DNA of 64,000 bases from Astropecten irregularis (GCA_963971285.1 OZ020246.1:9779217-9843216); one strand, 5' to 3'; shown: positions 11,452-23,208, numbered from the stretch's first letter. Program-made: numbers and translations. The notes: generated from the sequence alone by a model not told the origin.

Positions 11452-14135
11452 GGACTGGCTGGTCCGATGGGACAATCTTGCTGGGCAGTGAAGGCGGCTC
11501 TATCTAAGGTTAAATGGCCCCTCATATCTAACCTTAGGTTCCTTTCAGATGTTGAGAAGTCTAGCTAACTTTTCTGTCAGGTTTCCACCTTCCAGGGGTC
11601 AGGCCTCTCCATCTGAGGAGCATGTGTTGAATCTTCAGCAACATGCAGCCGTCTTCCGTCCAGCAGTATTGTGGACCTGGTGTTGAACTGGTTCAGCATT
11701 GTGGATCTGGTAGATCTCTGCAGGCTGAGGATGAAGCCTGAATTCTACTTCACCTGCTTTTCTGCCAGCCACGTCTGCACCAGATTCATCACATAGTGAC
11801 CATGGTACACCCAGACTAGTCCCCCTTCTCTGCTGGTGGCTTATTAGTGCTATCTGACAGTGACTGTCATGATCAGCACATTAATCACTAGCAAAGGGGG
11901 ACCCCTACTTGACCTCTGTCAGTTAGTAGGCCTGCGGATTGCCCCCAAATGTTGGCAGTGCCCAAAGAACAACCAACAATTTTGAGCAGGCATCTTGAGA
12001 TGAGCAGTTCTGGTGTGATACAAGGATGCCACATTAGTGACATACAACAATCACCATTGGGGGCCCTGGTCTGGTTGTTTGTGTGCACTAAATGATGTTT
12101 GCATCATGGGATCACACTGTCAGTAGCCCACCTCCTAAGCCAGTGGATTGTGACAGAAAAATGCTTTCCCCACAGTCTGAATCATCCTGATGGAGTAGTA
12201 TTCTCCCAAGAGTTGCTTAAGTTTATCACTCATCCTTTTGATCAACTAAGCTACTCTTGTGAACCTGTTTGCAATCACTTGTTATTGGGTGCCTGGCAAC
12301 TGATGATGAGCTGTTTTGGTCTCACAATGTCAGAGGGGTATGCTCAAATCTTGTATCCATGAGGACTGGCTGGTCATGGGACAATTGTGCTGGGCAGTGA
12401 AGGCGGCTCGAAGGTTAAATGGCCCCTCATATCTAACCTTGGGTTCCTTTCAGATGTTGAGAAGTCTCGCTAACTTCCTTGTCAGGTTTCCACCTTCCAG
12501 GGGTCAGGCCTCTCCATCTGAGGAGCATGTGTTGAATCTTCAGCAACATGCAGCCGTCTTCCGTCCAGCAGTATTGTGGACCTGGTGTTGAACTGGTTCA
12601 GCATTGTGGATCTGGTAGATCTCTGCAGGCTGAGGATGAAGCCTGAATTCTACTTCACCTGCTTTTCTGCCAGCCACGTCTGCACCAGATTCATCACATA
12701 GTGACCATGGTACACCCATGCTAGTCCCCCTTCTCTGCTGGTGGCTTATTATAGTGCTATCTGACAGTGACTGTCATGATCAGCACATTAATCACTAGCA
12801 AAGGGGGACCCCTACTTGACCTCTGTCAGTTAGTAGGCATGCGGATTGCCCCAAAATGTTGGCAGTGCCCAAAGAACAACCAACAATTTTGGGCAGGCAT
12901 CTTGAGATGAGCAGTTCTGGTGTGATACAAGGATGCCACATTAGTGACATACAACAATCACCATTGGGGGCCCTGGTCTGGTTGTTTGTGTGCACTAAAT
13001 GATGTTTGCATCATGGGATCACACTGTCAGTAGCCCACCTCCTAAGCCAGTGGACTGTGACAGAAAAATGCTCTCTCCAAAGTCTGAATCATCCTGATGG
13101 AGTAGTATTCTCCCAAGAGTTGCTTAAGTTTATCACTCATCCTTTTGATCAACTAAGCTACTCTTGTGAACCTGTTTGCAATCACTTGTTATTGGGTGGC
13201 TGGCAACTGATGATGAGCTGTTTTGGTCTCACAATGTCAGAGGGGTATGCTCAAATCTTGTATTCATGAGGACTGGCTGGTCATTGGACAATCTTGCTGG
13301 GCAGTGAAGGCGGCTCTAAGGTTACATGCCCCTCATATCTAACCTTGGGTTCCTTACAGATGTTGAGAAGTCTCACTAACTTCCCTGTCAGGTTTCCACC
13401 TTCCATGGGTCAGGCCTCTCCATCTAAGGAGCATGTCTTGAATCTTCAGCAACATGCAGCCGTCTTTCGTCCAACAGTACTGTGGCCCTGGTGCTGGAAT
13501 GGTTCAGCATTGTGGATCTGGTAGATCTCTGCAGGCTGAGGATGAAGCCTGAATTCAACTTCACCTGCTTTTCTGTCAGCCACGTCTGCACCAGATTCAT
13601 CACATAGTGACATGGTACACCCAGGCTAGTCCCCCTTCTCTGCTGTTGGCTTATTTGTGCTTTCTGACAGTGACTGTCATGATCAGCACCCCTACCTGAC
13701 CTCTTCCTACAGAATTGCCCCCAAATGTTGGCAGTGTCCAAAGAACAACCAACAATTTTGGGCAGGCATCTTGAGATGAGCAGTTCTGGTGTGATGCAAG
13801 GATGCTGCACAGTAGCGACATACAACAATCACCAATGGGGGCCATGGTCTGGTTGTTTGTGTGCACTAACTGATGTTTGCATCATGGGATCACACCATCA
13901 TCCGAAGCCCACCTCCTACGTGAGTAGATTGTGACGGCTGAATGGTCTCTCCAGTCTGAATCATCCTGATGGAGTAGTATTGCTCTGAATAGCTTCCTTC
14001 ACTCTTCCTTTTGATCAACCATAGAGCTGCAAGCTAAGGAACTCTTGTGGACTTGTTTGCACCACAAGCAAATGATCCAGTATTACAATCATCCGTCATT
14101 GGGCAACCGATGAGCTGATTTGGTCTCACAATGTT
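11452..14135. repeat. Three tandem copies of a 908-bp unit
   Basis: Copies start at about 11452, 12361 and 13269 with GACTGGCTGGTC. The first two are very similar; the third is more diverged and shorter at its end. Each unit carries the blocks TGCTGGGCAGTGAAGGCGGC, CAGGCCTCTCCATCTGAGG and ACAATCACCATTGGGG. Recurring 66-codon and 87-codon frames differ by frameshifts in copy 3, so they are not constrained as protein. Confidence 0.92.
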
Positions 14136-14189
14136 AGAGGGGTATCTGACTCCAATGTCCAAGGACGTCTGTGCAAATGTAGTATCACT

Positions 14190-14885
14190 CTACAGGTAAA
14201 TTGAATGATATAGACTCATTTCTCCCTCAGTAGTGAGGGCAGAGTCTATGAATGAATATTTACCTGTAGAGCATCCCTCCTTCATCCCCACTTTGCTATT
14301 TTGTAACATCTGTTACAAAAGATGGCAGGATATCAGTGTGTAAACTCAATATTGCTAGCATAAGGTAAATTGAATGATGTAGACTCATTTCTCCCTCAGT
14401 AGTGAGGGCAGAGTCTATGAATGAATATTTACCTGTGCAACATCCCTCCTTCATTCCCACTTTGCTCTTTTGTAACACCTGTTACACTTGTTACAAAAGA
14501 TGGCAGGACAGCAGTGTGTGTAAACTCAATATTGCTAGCATAAGCTAAATTGAATGATGTAGACTCATTTCTCCCTCAGTAGTGAGGGCAGAGTCTATGA
14601 ATGAATATTTACCTGTGCAATATCCCTTCTTCATCCCCATTTTGCTCTTTTGTAACACCTGTTACAAAATATGGCAGGATATCAGTGTGTAAACTCAATA
14701 TTGCTAGCATAAGGTAAATTGAATGATGTAGACTCATTTCTCCCTCAGTAGTGAGAACAGTCTATGAATGAATATTTACCTGTGCAACATCCCTCTTTCA
14801 TCCCCACTTTGCTCTTTTGTAACACTTGTTACAAAAAATGGCAGGACAGCAGTGTGTGTAAACTCAATATTGCTAGCATAAGGGA
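14190..14885. repeat. Four tandem copies of a 170-180-bp unit
   Basis: Units near 14198, 14366, 14547 and 14716 share GTAGACTCATTTCTCCCTCA, a GAATGAATATTTACCTGT block, and TTTGTAACACCTGTTACAAA, which is a near-perfect inverted repeat. The unit end TATTGCTAGCATAAGG is well conserved. Confidence 0.9.
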
Positions 14886-15575
14886 AATAATGCTTTGTTT
14901 TATTTATAGTTAACTGTGGTTGATTGCTTGTAGTCAATTTCTTTATGAATCTTTAGACAAACAATAAAAATGCTTAATATTTTGTTATGAAATAAACGTT
15001 TCTAAATGTAAAATGTACCTTCTGGTGACAAAAGGATGATAAGTTTTGTATTAGCCTGAGAAATCACTTACAAAGTAAATATTAAAGATTTTGATTTTTC
15101 AAAGACTATAAACTTCTTATAGAAGCGTTGTGCATACTTTATCGAGATTATCTATCTTAAGTTATAAGAAATAATAATTAAGTGGTTGTATATTCACAGA
15201 TGGTTTTGCTAGTTTGATTCATACATAGCATGTGCATGGCAGACATTTTAAATTGATTCTCTTTACCTTTAAATAGTAATTTAAGGCCCAAATATTTTTG
15301 CAGTTAGAAAAATCCATCATTTATCTTGTTGAATTTGCCCATTTCTTGTATTACCCATAAAGGGTGCTTTTCTTTGACCACTTTATCATACATGTAAATA
15401 TATTTATATAAATTATTTCAGAAATGAGTGTTAGTACTTGGGTTCCATTGGAAATAAAATTTGAAGGGGTGGTACATCACCCCTAGATGGCATCAGTTTG
15501 TGGTGCCTGTGTGCAGAATAAGTTATTTAGATATTAACTTTTAGTCATGTCACCTTGGTAAAACTTTAAATCTCT
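14886..15575. other. AT-rich spacer
   Basis: No feature is recognised. A few AATAAA motifs occur near 14962 and 14990, but nothing ties them to a transcript. Confidence 0.5.
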
Positions 15576-15581
15576 ACCTAT

Positions 15582-15913
15582 AGAGGGCGCTATTACACAT
15601 AAATACTTGGCATTATTGCCTTTTTGAAATTATAGAGGGGGCTATTGATGAACATTTGAGCATTGATTAGTAACGCTCACTTTAAAAATCTGTTTGAATC
15701 ATAGAGGGGGCTATTAATCTCTACTGTTTGAAACTCGACTTCCAGAGGGCGCTCATATGTATTAATTTTTGTGCAAAATTTGTAGATATATGGAATATAT
15801 ATAACCCAGTAGAGGGCGCTATTTGTGAACATTAAGGTGCTACATGTAGCATGTCTAATGCAAATATATGTGTTAATGCAGTTTAATTAGTAGAAATTAC
15901 CTGTAGAGGGCGC
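15582..15913 (+). promoter_or_regulatory. Cluster of six AGAGGGCGC-like motifs
   Basis: AGAGGGCGC or AGAGGGGGC occurs at about 15582, 15634, 15703, 15744, 15811 and 15905, all in the same orientation, often followed by TATT. The core resembles part of the known CTCF consensus (AGGGGGCGC). Surrounding sequence differs between sites, so this is not a simple tandem repeat. Binding is inference; the motif could instead be a fossil of a dispersed repeat end. Confidence 0.35.
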
Positions 15914-16142
15914 TGTTTATTTTAGTACAGCATGCATATGGTAGCTTTGAATTATGTAAATTATGGAGTACAAAATAAAGCATAAACATGCATAATAAAA
16001 AGGAAATTTGCATATTGTTTTCCTGGTTTTGTTTGATCATCAAGCTCTGTATTGTTATTATAATGAGGTCAGGGTTTATGTGATTTTTTTTTACGTTGCG
16101 CAATCTAACCTTTAAATATTAGTTCCGACGAAATTTTTTCGA

Positions 16143-16225
16143 AGAAGCTCGTGGCTCAGTGGTACAGCTCGCTGACCGCCAGGCCGGTGGCTGGGGATCA
16201 ATCCCCGGCGAGAGCTCCGGGGATT
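16143..16225 (+). repeat. tRNA-like segment, plus strand
   Basis: GTGGCTCAGTGGTACAGC resembles a Pol III A box in a D arm, and GGGGATCAATCCCC resembles a T arm with B-box-like bases. The flanking GAAGCTC and GAGAGCTCC can partly pair as an acceptor stem. It lacks a clear anticodon arm, so it is a tRNA-derived repeat rather than a functional tRNA. Confidence 0.5.
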
Positions 16226-16267
16226 TTTTACCTTAATGGTAAAGAAAAAATATATTAAAGTAAAAAA

Positions 16268-16338
16268 GAGCACCAGCAGGGGTTGAACCCAGAACCTCCT
16301 GCATGGGGGCTCTATCCCTTTTCCTCTGAGCCATGGCA
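16268..16338 (-). repeat. tRNA-like segment, minus strand
   Basis: On the minus strand ATGGCTCAGAGG fits an A box and TGGGTTCAACCC fits a T loop with B box. The ends GTGCCA and TGGTGC pair with G-U help. It faces the plus-strand tRNA-like segment 45 bp away, so the two lie head to tail in opposite orientation. A degenerate tRNA or SINE head is likely. Confidence 0.5.
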
Positions 16339-16399
16339 CTTTCTTGAAAATCTTACGGTTTTTCGTATATTTAAAGTTTAGGTTGTTTGTACTTAGAAA

Positions 16400-16800
16400 T
16401 TTTCAGCCAAGTTGATCTGCAAGGGGTACCCCTTGCCATTTTGGCCAGTTTGAGGGCTGTGAGCTGGAGGTCTGAGGACTTGGAGGACTGAGAGTTGGAT
16501 ACCTGGGGAGTTGGAAATCTGAAGTTGGGCCTCCAAGGGGTACCCCTTGCCAGTTTGGCCAGTTTGAGGGCTGAGACCTGGAGGTCTGAGGACTTGGAGG
16601 GCTGAGAGTTGGAGACCTTAGGAGTTGGAGGTCTGTCAGTTGACCTCTTAGGGGTACCCCTGTGAGATCTTAAGAGCTGGATCAAGGCTGATGCTGGAGG
16701 ACTAGGAGTAAGGAGTTTGTGGCTTCCAAGGGGTAGGCCTTGAAATTTGAGAAGTTGGAGGGCTGAGAGCTAAGGGTATGGAAAGGTAGAAGCCTGTCAG
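16400..16800. repeat. 114-bp repeats carrying a GGGGTACCCC palindrome
   Basis: CAAGGGGTACCCCTTG, a perfect 16-base palindrome, occurs at 16420-16435 and 16534-16549. A third form (AGGGGTACCCCT) lies near 16650 and half of it near 16725. Shared text such as TTGGCCAGTTTGAGGGCTG confirms tandem units of about 114 bp that decay downstream. Confidence 0.8.
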
Positions 16801-16941
16801 TTAGAGGCCTGGCTGTTGGAGACCTGGTTTTGTAGACCTGAAAAGAGATCCCGATTTTTGGACAAAGTTGTTAGTTGAACACTAAGACCTGTAGCATAGA
16901 CTCTATGATTCTATTGATTTAGTGTACAGCACTGTACTTTT

Positions 16942-17165
16942 CTTGAGGACTTCCTTAGCATAAGGGTCTTCTCAGGCAAGCTGGTTGGAAGGCCTTCCAA
17001 GAGCTAACTGCTAAGGCCCTTTTTTATGTGATGAAAATGAATTATTTAGCAAACAAGAGAGGACTTCTTTAGCATAAGGGTCTTCTTAGCCAAGCTGGTT
17101 GGAAGGCCTTCTAAGAGCTGATTGCTAAGTCCTTTTTTCATGTGATGAAAATGAGTTATTTTGGA
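16942..17165. repeat. Two tandem copies of a 118-bp segment
   Basis: TTAGCATAAGGGTCTTCT recurs at about 16956 and 17071, followed in both by AAGCTGGTTGGAAGGCCTT and ATGTGATGAAAATGA. The copies differ by scattered substitutions. Confidence 0.85.
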
Positions 17166-19340
17166 AAACAATAGAGTATAACAATGGGAGTAAATACACA
17201 AATACAACATTCATCTATCATGTGCAAACTGCAAAATGAAATTTATTTGGACATATTTTGTTTTCATACATCTCTTTAGGATATCTGGACTACATTTTAA
17301 ATTTACAGTCGTATTATCTGGCTATAAAGCTAACAAGATACATTGCGGAAAAAACCTTTCAAAGGAATATTTTGCGAGCTAGGACTTCCTGGTGATATGC
17401 TAATGAGACACTGAGTAAATTGGAAACTTGTGAATAGGGCACTGATTATCTTGTACTTCAAATCAGTTTAATTAATAAATCAAACAATAGTAATTACTAC
17501 ACATACTTTCAGGGTAAGATCTAAACGCAAAAGCTAGCATTGATGAAATTAAGCAGATTTAAAATCGGATGTCATACACAAATCTCAATTGATGGTTGGT
17601 TATTTTTAAAACAATAGTGATAACACAATTTATATGTAATTCAAAAAACAGAAGCAAATCATTTCCAGGCCCCAATATGTTCCAAAACAGAGGTACATTT
17701 GATTGGTTTTAAATTGTTAATCAGTTGACGTCAGAAGCTCACTCAATGAGGGAGTGATGAGACATGTTTACGCCCTACAGCACATGTTTGTTAGGGGTGG
17801 GGGGGGGGGGGGGGTGGGGGTGTGAGGGAGGGGGTTGGCATCTTAATCTTTTTGCCCTATTCATCTCAAAATCTGTTCGTGGTTTCTGTAGTCCTTTTAT
17901 CATTTTTCAGTGATGTGCTTTACATGCTTTTCATGGCTATTCACAGTTCTTGCTTTTTGAAGAGCATTCTCAATTTTAAGGTCAGAATAATTTGCCACAA
18001 TACATCAAGATATGACTAACCAGATTAAAGATGCACTGCCTGATATTGGGTTGACCTGACAGTAATTTTTTTTTATTTCAAATTTAAATGGATTCATACC
18101 AGAGAGGACAATTTGACAAGCATATTTGTTCTAGAATCCTGCCAAAACATCTGGAAAAGATTATTAAATGAAAGTTGCCTTTAAAACAAAATTAAATCAA
18201 TTAAAAATTGGTCCAATCTTTCAATTTGCCAACCAGAATAAAGTCACTTTAAAGAAATGTGGTTTTCATCTCAAGCTAATGAGAACAGACATAATTTTCT
18301 TTTGTTTGGTTTTGTTTTTGTTTTGATTCATAATAAAATAAATGACCTTTTCAAATTTGTTCACATTCAAGTAAATTAAATAAATAATTATATATAAATT
18401 TACAGATATTTTTTTCTCAATATTTTGCCCTAGCAAAGTCAGCGCATCTTTAAGAGTTATATACCACAAATAAACATCCATCAATAGGTAATTATAAACA
18501 ATGTGTAAATTATATCTAAATAGAGAAAATGCATAAATCTATTGCAGCACTTTCCGGCATAGAAATTTGAAAGGCAAAACGCATTGTAAAATCATAGAAA
18601 TTACAAAATACTTTCCATTAATTTGTGTGTAAGCATTAATTAGAGTAATTCTCATAAACTGCTTGATAACAGAGTGACTGAATGACAATTTGAATTAATG
18701 CTAATAAATCTTTGCGCCGTTTTCTTGGCCAGCCTGGAAGATGCTCAGATTTGGAAGAAAAATTGTAAGAATATGAGGTTTTAAAAACATGAATCTTTGT
18801 TCGTCAATTACTGCATGTTTCACATTATACTTATTTTGTTCACTATTGATGAATTGTGTGTTATTGATCACTAATGTGAGATAATTTTGAAATTTGATCT
18901 GAATTTCAGGAATATTCTGCCCTTTTTTTACCTTAAAATAAATCATAGTAAATGTACAAACGAGACACTGGCTTTTACTGTCCCAGTGTTTACACACATC
19001 ATAAATGTCAACAATACAGATTCAAAATCTTCATATAATGGATTTCATCCATTTGTTTGCGCTACGATTTAAGCACCTATACGCTTCATGGTTTGCAAAA
19101 TTGGCAAGATAAGTTTGCGACGTGTCAACCAAGTTATACGACTGATATTATGCAGGATTCAGTTCCAATAAATAATTATATTCACTCTGATTTAAAAAAA
19201 AAAAATTGTGTGTTTAAATATCTCAAGATAACAACACTCACTAGTGAGCTGGATACAAAGAGCTATATGTAATTACTGAGAACCTACTTTTCATTCTTCC
19301 TGCAGAAACACTCAGGGGCGCAAATATCTTGCATTGTACA
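17166..19340. other. AT-rich spacer with a poly-G tract
   Basis: No gene is supported. An uninterrupted G-rich run (about 17795-17835) could form a G-quadruplex. TGACGTCA, a perfect CRE palindrome, lies at 17726-17733 with no associated gene. The remainder is AT-rich. Confidence 0.45.
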
Positions 19341-19413
19341 GTATGGGGCCTTTCATAAAGTACGTACGAATGAAGGGGGAGGGGGGGGTTGGGTTGTTAC
19401 CGATGCGTACGAC

Positions 19414-20308
19414 CAGTGTTGTATGACTCGAGGCCGGCCTTGGCCTCGAGGCCGGAAATTTGCTGCCTCGGCCTCGTGGGTCCGTGACTCGGCCTTGGCC
19501 TCGGCCTCGAAGAATTTTGAATGATGACTCGGTCTGAGGCCAGGAAAAAATTAATTTTAAACTGAAATGTGTTTCCCAACATTTTAGGGGGACAATTGTA
19601 AATTTTTCGTTAAACACACTTGGGCAATTCCAGCGTAACGGACATGACAATTACACAGTTTTTGCCTTATTCAGAGGATCATAAAGTAGGATTGGCAGTT
19701 TGCAAACAATTTTAATTAGGCTTATCAGACACATTTAACTATCAGTGACATATGTAGTAAATTTTATGTAATTTCATTGACCAGTTGTAGAGAAAATGCA
19801 CTTCTTGTGACCGTAACGGACATGACAACTTAGTGTCATGTCCGTTACGGTCACAAGAAGTGCATTTTCTCTACAACTGTTCAATGAAATTACATAAAAT
19901 TTACTACATATGTCACTGATAGTTAAATGTGTCTGATAAGCCTAATTAAAATTGTTTGCAAACTGCCAATCCTACGTTGTGATCCTCTGAATAAGGCAAA
20001 AACTGTGTAATTGTCATGTCCGTTACGCTGGAATTGCCCACTTACAGAAAGAAAGTTAAAACATCACGTGAATAGCGCTCACCTACATCACGACATTATT
20101 GTGTAGCATGTAATGCATCAAATGTAATGAATTGAGAGCTAGTGCGGTTTTAAACCGCATTGGGAAGTTCGGGTACCGCGTCTAGACTAGAAAACAGTCT
20201 CTCGTGGAGTGAAATGATATGCTCCTATGTGACTCGGCCTTGGACTTGGCCTCGGAGACCCATGACTCGGACTTGGCCTCGGAGGTTGTGGACTCGGATA
20301 CAACACTG
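19414..20308. mobile_element. Non-autonomous hAT element with 8-bp TSD
   Basis: The termini are CAGTGTTGTATGACTCG and, inverted, CAGTGTTGTATCCGAGTC. The flanking octamer CGTACGAC is perfectly duplicated at 19406-19413 and 20309-20316. Subterminal regions consist of repeated GACTCGG and GGCCTCGG motifs, typical of hAT binding arrays. About 418 bp of its length is a later foldback insertion, so the element itself was about 480 bp. No transposase frame remains. Confidence 0.9.
19622..20039. mobile_element. Intact foldback MITE with 206-bp arms
   Basis: The arms 19622-19827 and 19834-20039 are inverted complements with only a handful of mismatches, separated by a 6-base loop. The duplication ACTT occurs at 19618-19621 and 20040-20043. 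A deleted relative lies at 294-567. The near-perfect arms imply a young insertion or arm homogenisation. Confidence 0.93.
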
Positions 20309-20729
20309 CGTACGACATGCGTACAGGGGGAGAGGATACAAGCCAATGTGTACCGTACGCAAACGAAAAATTTGCATAATCATATTGCGCGAAAAGAGAG
20401 GAAAAAAGCAAGAAAAAAGTATCAGGATTGTTTTGTTTTGTTTTTTCCTTTTTTTTTCTTATTCGACAAAATAAAAAAATAAGTCTGTGAATGTATAAAA
20501 ACCTATTACACTTTAGTCATTCACTTCAGAATTTGGAAGCAACGTCCCAATAACCATACCGGTCCCGATTACTGTGATATTTTAATGATGGTAGAGCAAG
20601 GTACCACGAGAAGTGAAAATCTAATGTGGAATGCGTATGCGTACAGGGGAGTTAGGACCAATGCGTGCGGCATGCGTACGGGGGAGGGGGAAGTCGACAT
20701 TAAGTGCGTACGTACTTTATGGACGGACC

Positions 20730-21079
20730 TTACATGTATGTGCGTGAAATACAACATACCGGTACATGTATTGAAATTATGCCGAACAGATCATGAATAA
20801 TGCTACATATAAATATGTACGCATATACTACCAAGATGTGTTGTCTTAAAGATGTGCATAAGCGGTTTCAGGCCAAATATCCAAAACTGTGCACGAATTA
20901 ATTAGTGTTCTTCCTACAGATCAATGAAACACATATATGTTTCAATTTGGGCTAATTATCTTCAATAATGAACGTATTAAGGAATGCAAATGCAGGTATG
21001 CAAATCAAGATACTAAAACCACAGCCAATTTGAGCCCAAATATGGACAAATGTACCGAGCAGGCTTCAATACACACATT
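20730..21079. other. Spacer
   Basis: No gene or element is recognised. Confidence 0.5.
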
Positions 21080-21175
21080 ACACGGGTTTACACCATGGCG
21101 GCCATCTTGGATTTTGATCGCAACTTCAAAACGAGGCACTTCCACGCATGCGCACTTTTCTAAGTGTAAGCCCGT
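21080..21175. mobile_element. Short TIR element with NRF1- and YY1-like motifs, copy 1
   Basis: It begins ACACGGGTTTACACC and ends with a near match to the inverse, AGTGTAAGCCCGT. Inside are GCGGCCATCTTGG, a YY1-like site, and CACGCATGCGCAC, an NRF1-like palindrome. It lies 18 bp from a second copy with the same plan. Confidence 0.65.
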
Positions 21176-21192
21176 CCATTGTCGAAGACAAT

Positions 21193-21280
21193 ACACGGGT
21201 TTACACTTCGGCAGGTTTGATTGCGACTTCGAAACGAGGCACTATCACGCATGCGCTTTTTTGGAAGTGTAAACCCGTGT
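21193..21280. mobile_element. Short TIR element with NRF1-like motif, copy 2
   Basis: Perfect 17-bp inverted ends, ACACGGGTTTACACTTC and GAAGTGTAAACCCGTGT. A TA dinucleotide on each side is compatible with a TA target. The interior shares CGACTTCGAAACGAGGCACT and CACGCATGCGC with copy 1. Only 88 bp long, with no coding capacity. Confidence 0.75.
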
Positions 21281-21553
21281 ATGAGTTAGCACTCCAGTAA
21301 TTTGCATATACAATGTAACTCCATGGTATGATACAACCGGAAAATATTTCATATTAAAGTACATTAAATCCAACAATTCAACATAAAACAGAATCAATAA
21401 AGTAGTGTACATTCTATTGGAATCCCACATTTGTCATCATAACCAGAATTAATTGATGTTTGAGCATTCATATTCCTCTACATTTTACTTTAGGTTCCCC
21501 TGATAAGACAATCATGTTGGATTATGCCATGGTCTTTGTTGATTACCACTTAA

Positions 21554-21852
21554 AGGTAGTTTCATACTTTGGTAAGAAACCAAAACAGAAATGTTCGCAG
21601 ATTTACGTAAAGTTACAGGGTATGAAGATGGTGGTGGTATAGTAGAAACCTACCGTTAAAATTGTTCCGCCTGAAATGGTGTATTTATCCAGAAATGTGT
21701 AAAACAACAACCGAAAATCTTTTTGATCTTTTAAAAGTGGGCACCGTATGGGACTGAAATTTTCACAGATGACTGTTACTGTATCTGTCTTGATATTTTT
21801 GCCAATGAATCTGTTTTTCTTTGATAAAAATTAAAGCATGATTGATATTACC
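21554..21852. mobile_element. TTAA-flanked MITE, family A
   Basis: The element starts AGGTAGTTTCATACTTTGGT and ends in its approximate inverse, with TTAA at 21550-21553 and 21853-21856. It shares the interior blocks AAGATGGTGGTGGTA, GGCACCGTATGGGACTGAAA and TTTTCACAGATGACTGTT with the other family members. TTAA targets are known for piggyBac, Kolobok and Sola3 elements. Confidence 0.85.
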
Positions 21853-21856
21853 TTAA

Positions 21857-23060
21857 AGAGGGCACTATGTGTCAGGGCTGGCTTTCATTCTGCCAGCAAC
21901 TATCGCAGGAATGACTCGGTACTTGGTAAAAATTTTCCTCCCCTTTAACCTGTTCATCAGGCCAGGGATTGTGGTAACCTTACAGCCCACCAACAATTTT
22001 GCAACTTATGTGCAGAGCTACCATGCCTCCACAGGGCTCTCTCTCACGCTCACATGCTTAGGAACCATTTCTCATGCCTTAGGACCAGCACCAGACCGGG
22101 AAAAAAAACTACAATTCAAGACATGTGCTTGGCCGACGGCCGACTATAGCTAGTCGTTAATGCACTTCACCATTTGAAATGAGTGATTTTGTTGTTTTCC
22201 AGCTAATTTCACACACATTTTGGGACCCTGTTGTTTTTACGAATCAGTTAAAAATGGAGGAATGGTTCAAATTATGCAGCAGATCGCCCGATTTTGTTCC
22301 TGAAAATGCTTTACCCTCCTATCGTGGGAGGGGGACATCCACACCCTACCCCCCAAAAAAATCTCACACCCACTTGGTCTCTAACCTTGGCATCTCTGAA
22401 TGTGAATGTGTACATGTGTACATGAGCTGGAAACCCAACTGTAAAATTTAGGCCATACACCTAAATTAACTAATCTCAAATAGGCAACATTATTTTCAAG
22501 ATACCCTATGGCAGTGGGACGGCAACTGAATATTGACATGTGGTTTTATAGTATGTAATACAGGTCAATACACCATCTGCACATAAAATGATAATTTGGG
22601 AGGCTAATCATCCTTACTCACAGCTGGGGTGCAGAATTGTGAAGGACGCGGCCGCTGACAATGTGATCGAGTTGCCGGCATTCATTAGCGCCCTTGGCTG
22701 CCAGCCACAGCAACCCATGTATGACCACAATGCATAGCCTAAGATATGAAGTATTTGATTTTTGTTGAGGGAATGGGAGAAAAACCTGAAAACCCGGAGA
22801 AAAACCACCGGGGTGCAGGAGAGAATCAATGGACAAGTTCTACTCACATGTGACCCAAGAGGAGTTCCATCCCTGGCCACATTGCTGAGGGGCAAGGGCC
22901 TCACTACATATGCCACTCTTTGTGATTAACAGGGAAAGAGGACTAAAGTATATGCTAAATTGGCATGGAGCTTTCTACATGAAATATCAATGCACATGCA
23001 CTATCAAAAAATTGAAATAATTATGGTTGAAGTACAGGCTGGAGAAGAATCTCCATAATC
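21857..23060. other. Spacer with a possible old repeat at 22740-22910
   Basis: No intact gene. The open frames at 21869-22153 and 22179-22451 have no recognised domain. ACCTGAAAACCCGGAGAAAA near 22783 resembles a motif seen in some animal retroposon tails, but the match is too short to classify. Confidence 0.35.
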
Positions 23061-23067
23061 TATTCAT

Positions 23068-23208
23068 AGTCATTAAGTCATTGAAAAGTGAACAGAGAAA
23101 AATTGACAGGAGCGGGATTCGAACCAGCGACCTCCTGAATACTGTATAGGCACTCTACCAACTGAGCCATACAGCCCTATGTTGGTGGTGACGCCAATAG
23201 TCAATTAT
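23068..23208 (-). mobile_element. tRNA-derived SINE, copy 1
   Basis: On the minus strand ATGGCTCAGTTGGTAGAG (A box) and GGTTCGAATCCC (B box, complement of 23114-23125) sit about 35 bases apart, as in a tRNA. The flanking blocks GTTGGTGGTGAC and GAAAAGTGAACAGAG are shared with the copy at 25378-25510, so the repeat extends beyond the tRNA-like head. No poly-A tail is clear. Confidence 0.8.

Larger units (their letters stand above)
19345..20729. mobile_element. Outermost nested TIR element
   Basis: The left end GGGCCTTTCATAAAGTACGT and the right end (reverse complement GGTCCGTCCATAAAGTACGT) are inverted with few mismatches, and both continue into GC-rich sequence with GTACG repeats. Ends of this style resemble ISL2EU or PIF/Harbinger-like elements, but I cannot confirm the family. 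Its left subterminal region carries the hAT insertion at 19414-20308. No transposase is visible. Confidence 0.6.

Noticed and set aside
11888..13866. Recurring 66- and 71-codon minus-strand frames in the 908-bp units as a gene family
   Set aside because: Copy 3 carries frameshifts and deletions, and similarity is uniform along the unit rather than concentrated in the frame.
16268..16338. Functional tRNA gene
   Set aside because: The acceptor stem relies on G-U pairs and no convincing anticodon arm is seen; a tRNA-derived repeat fits better.
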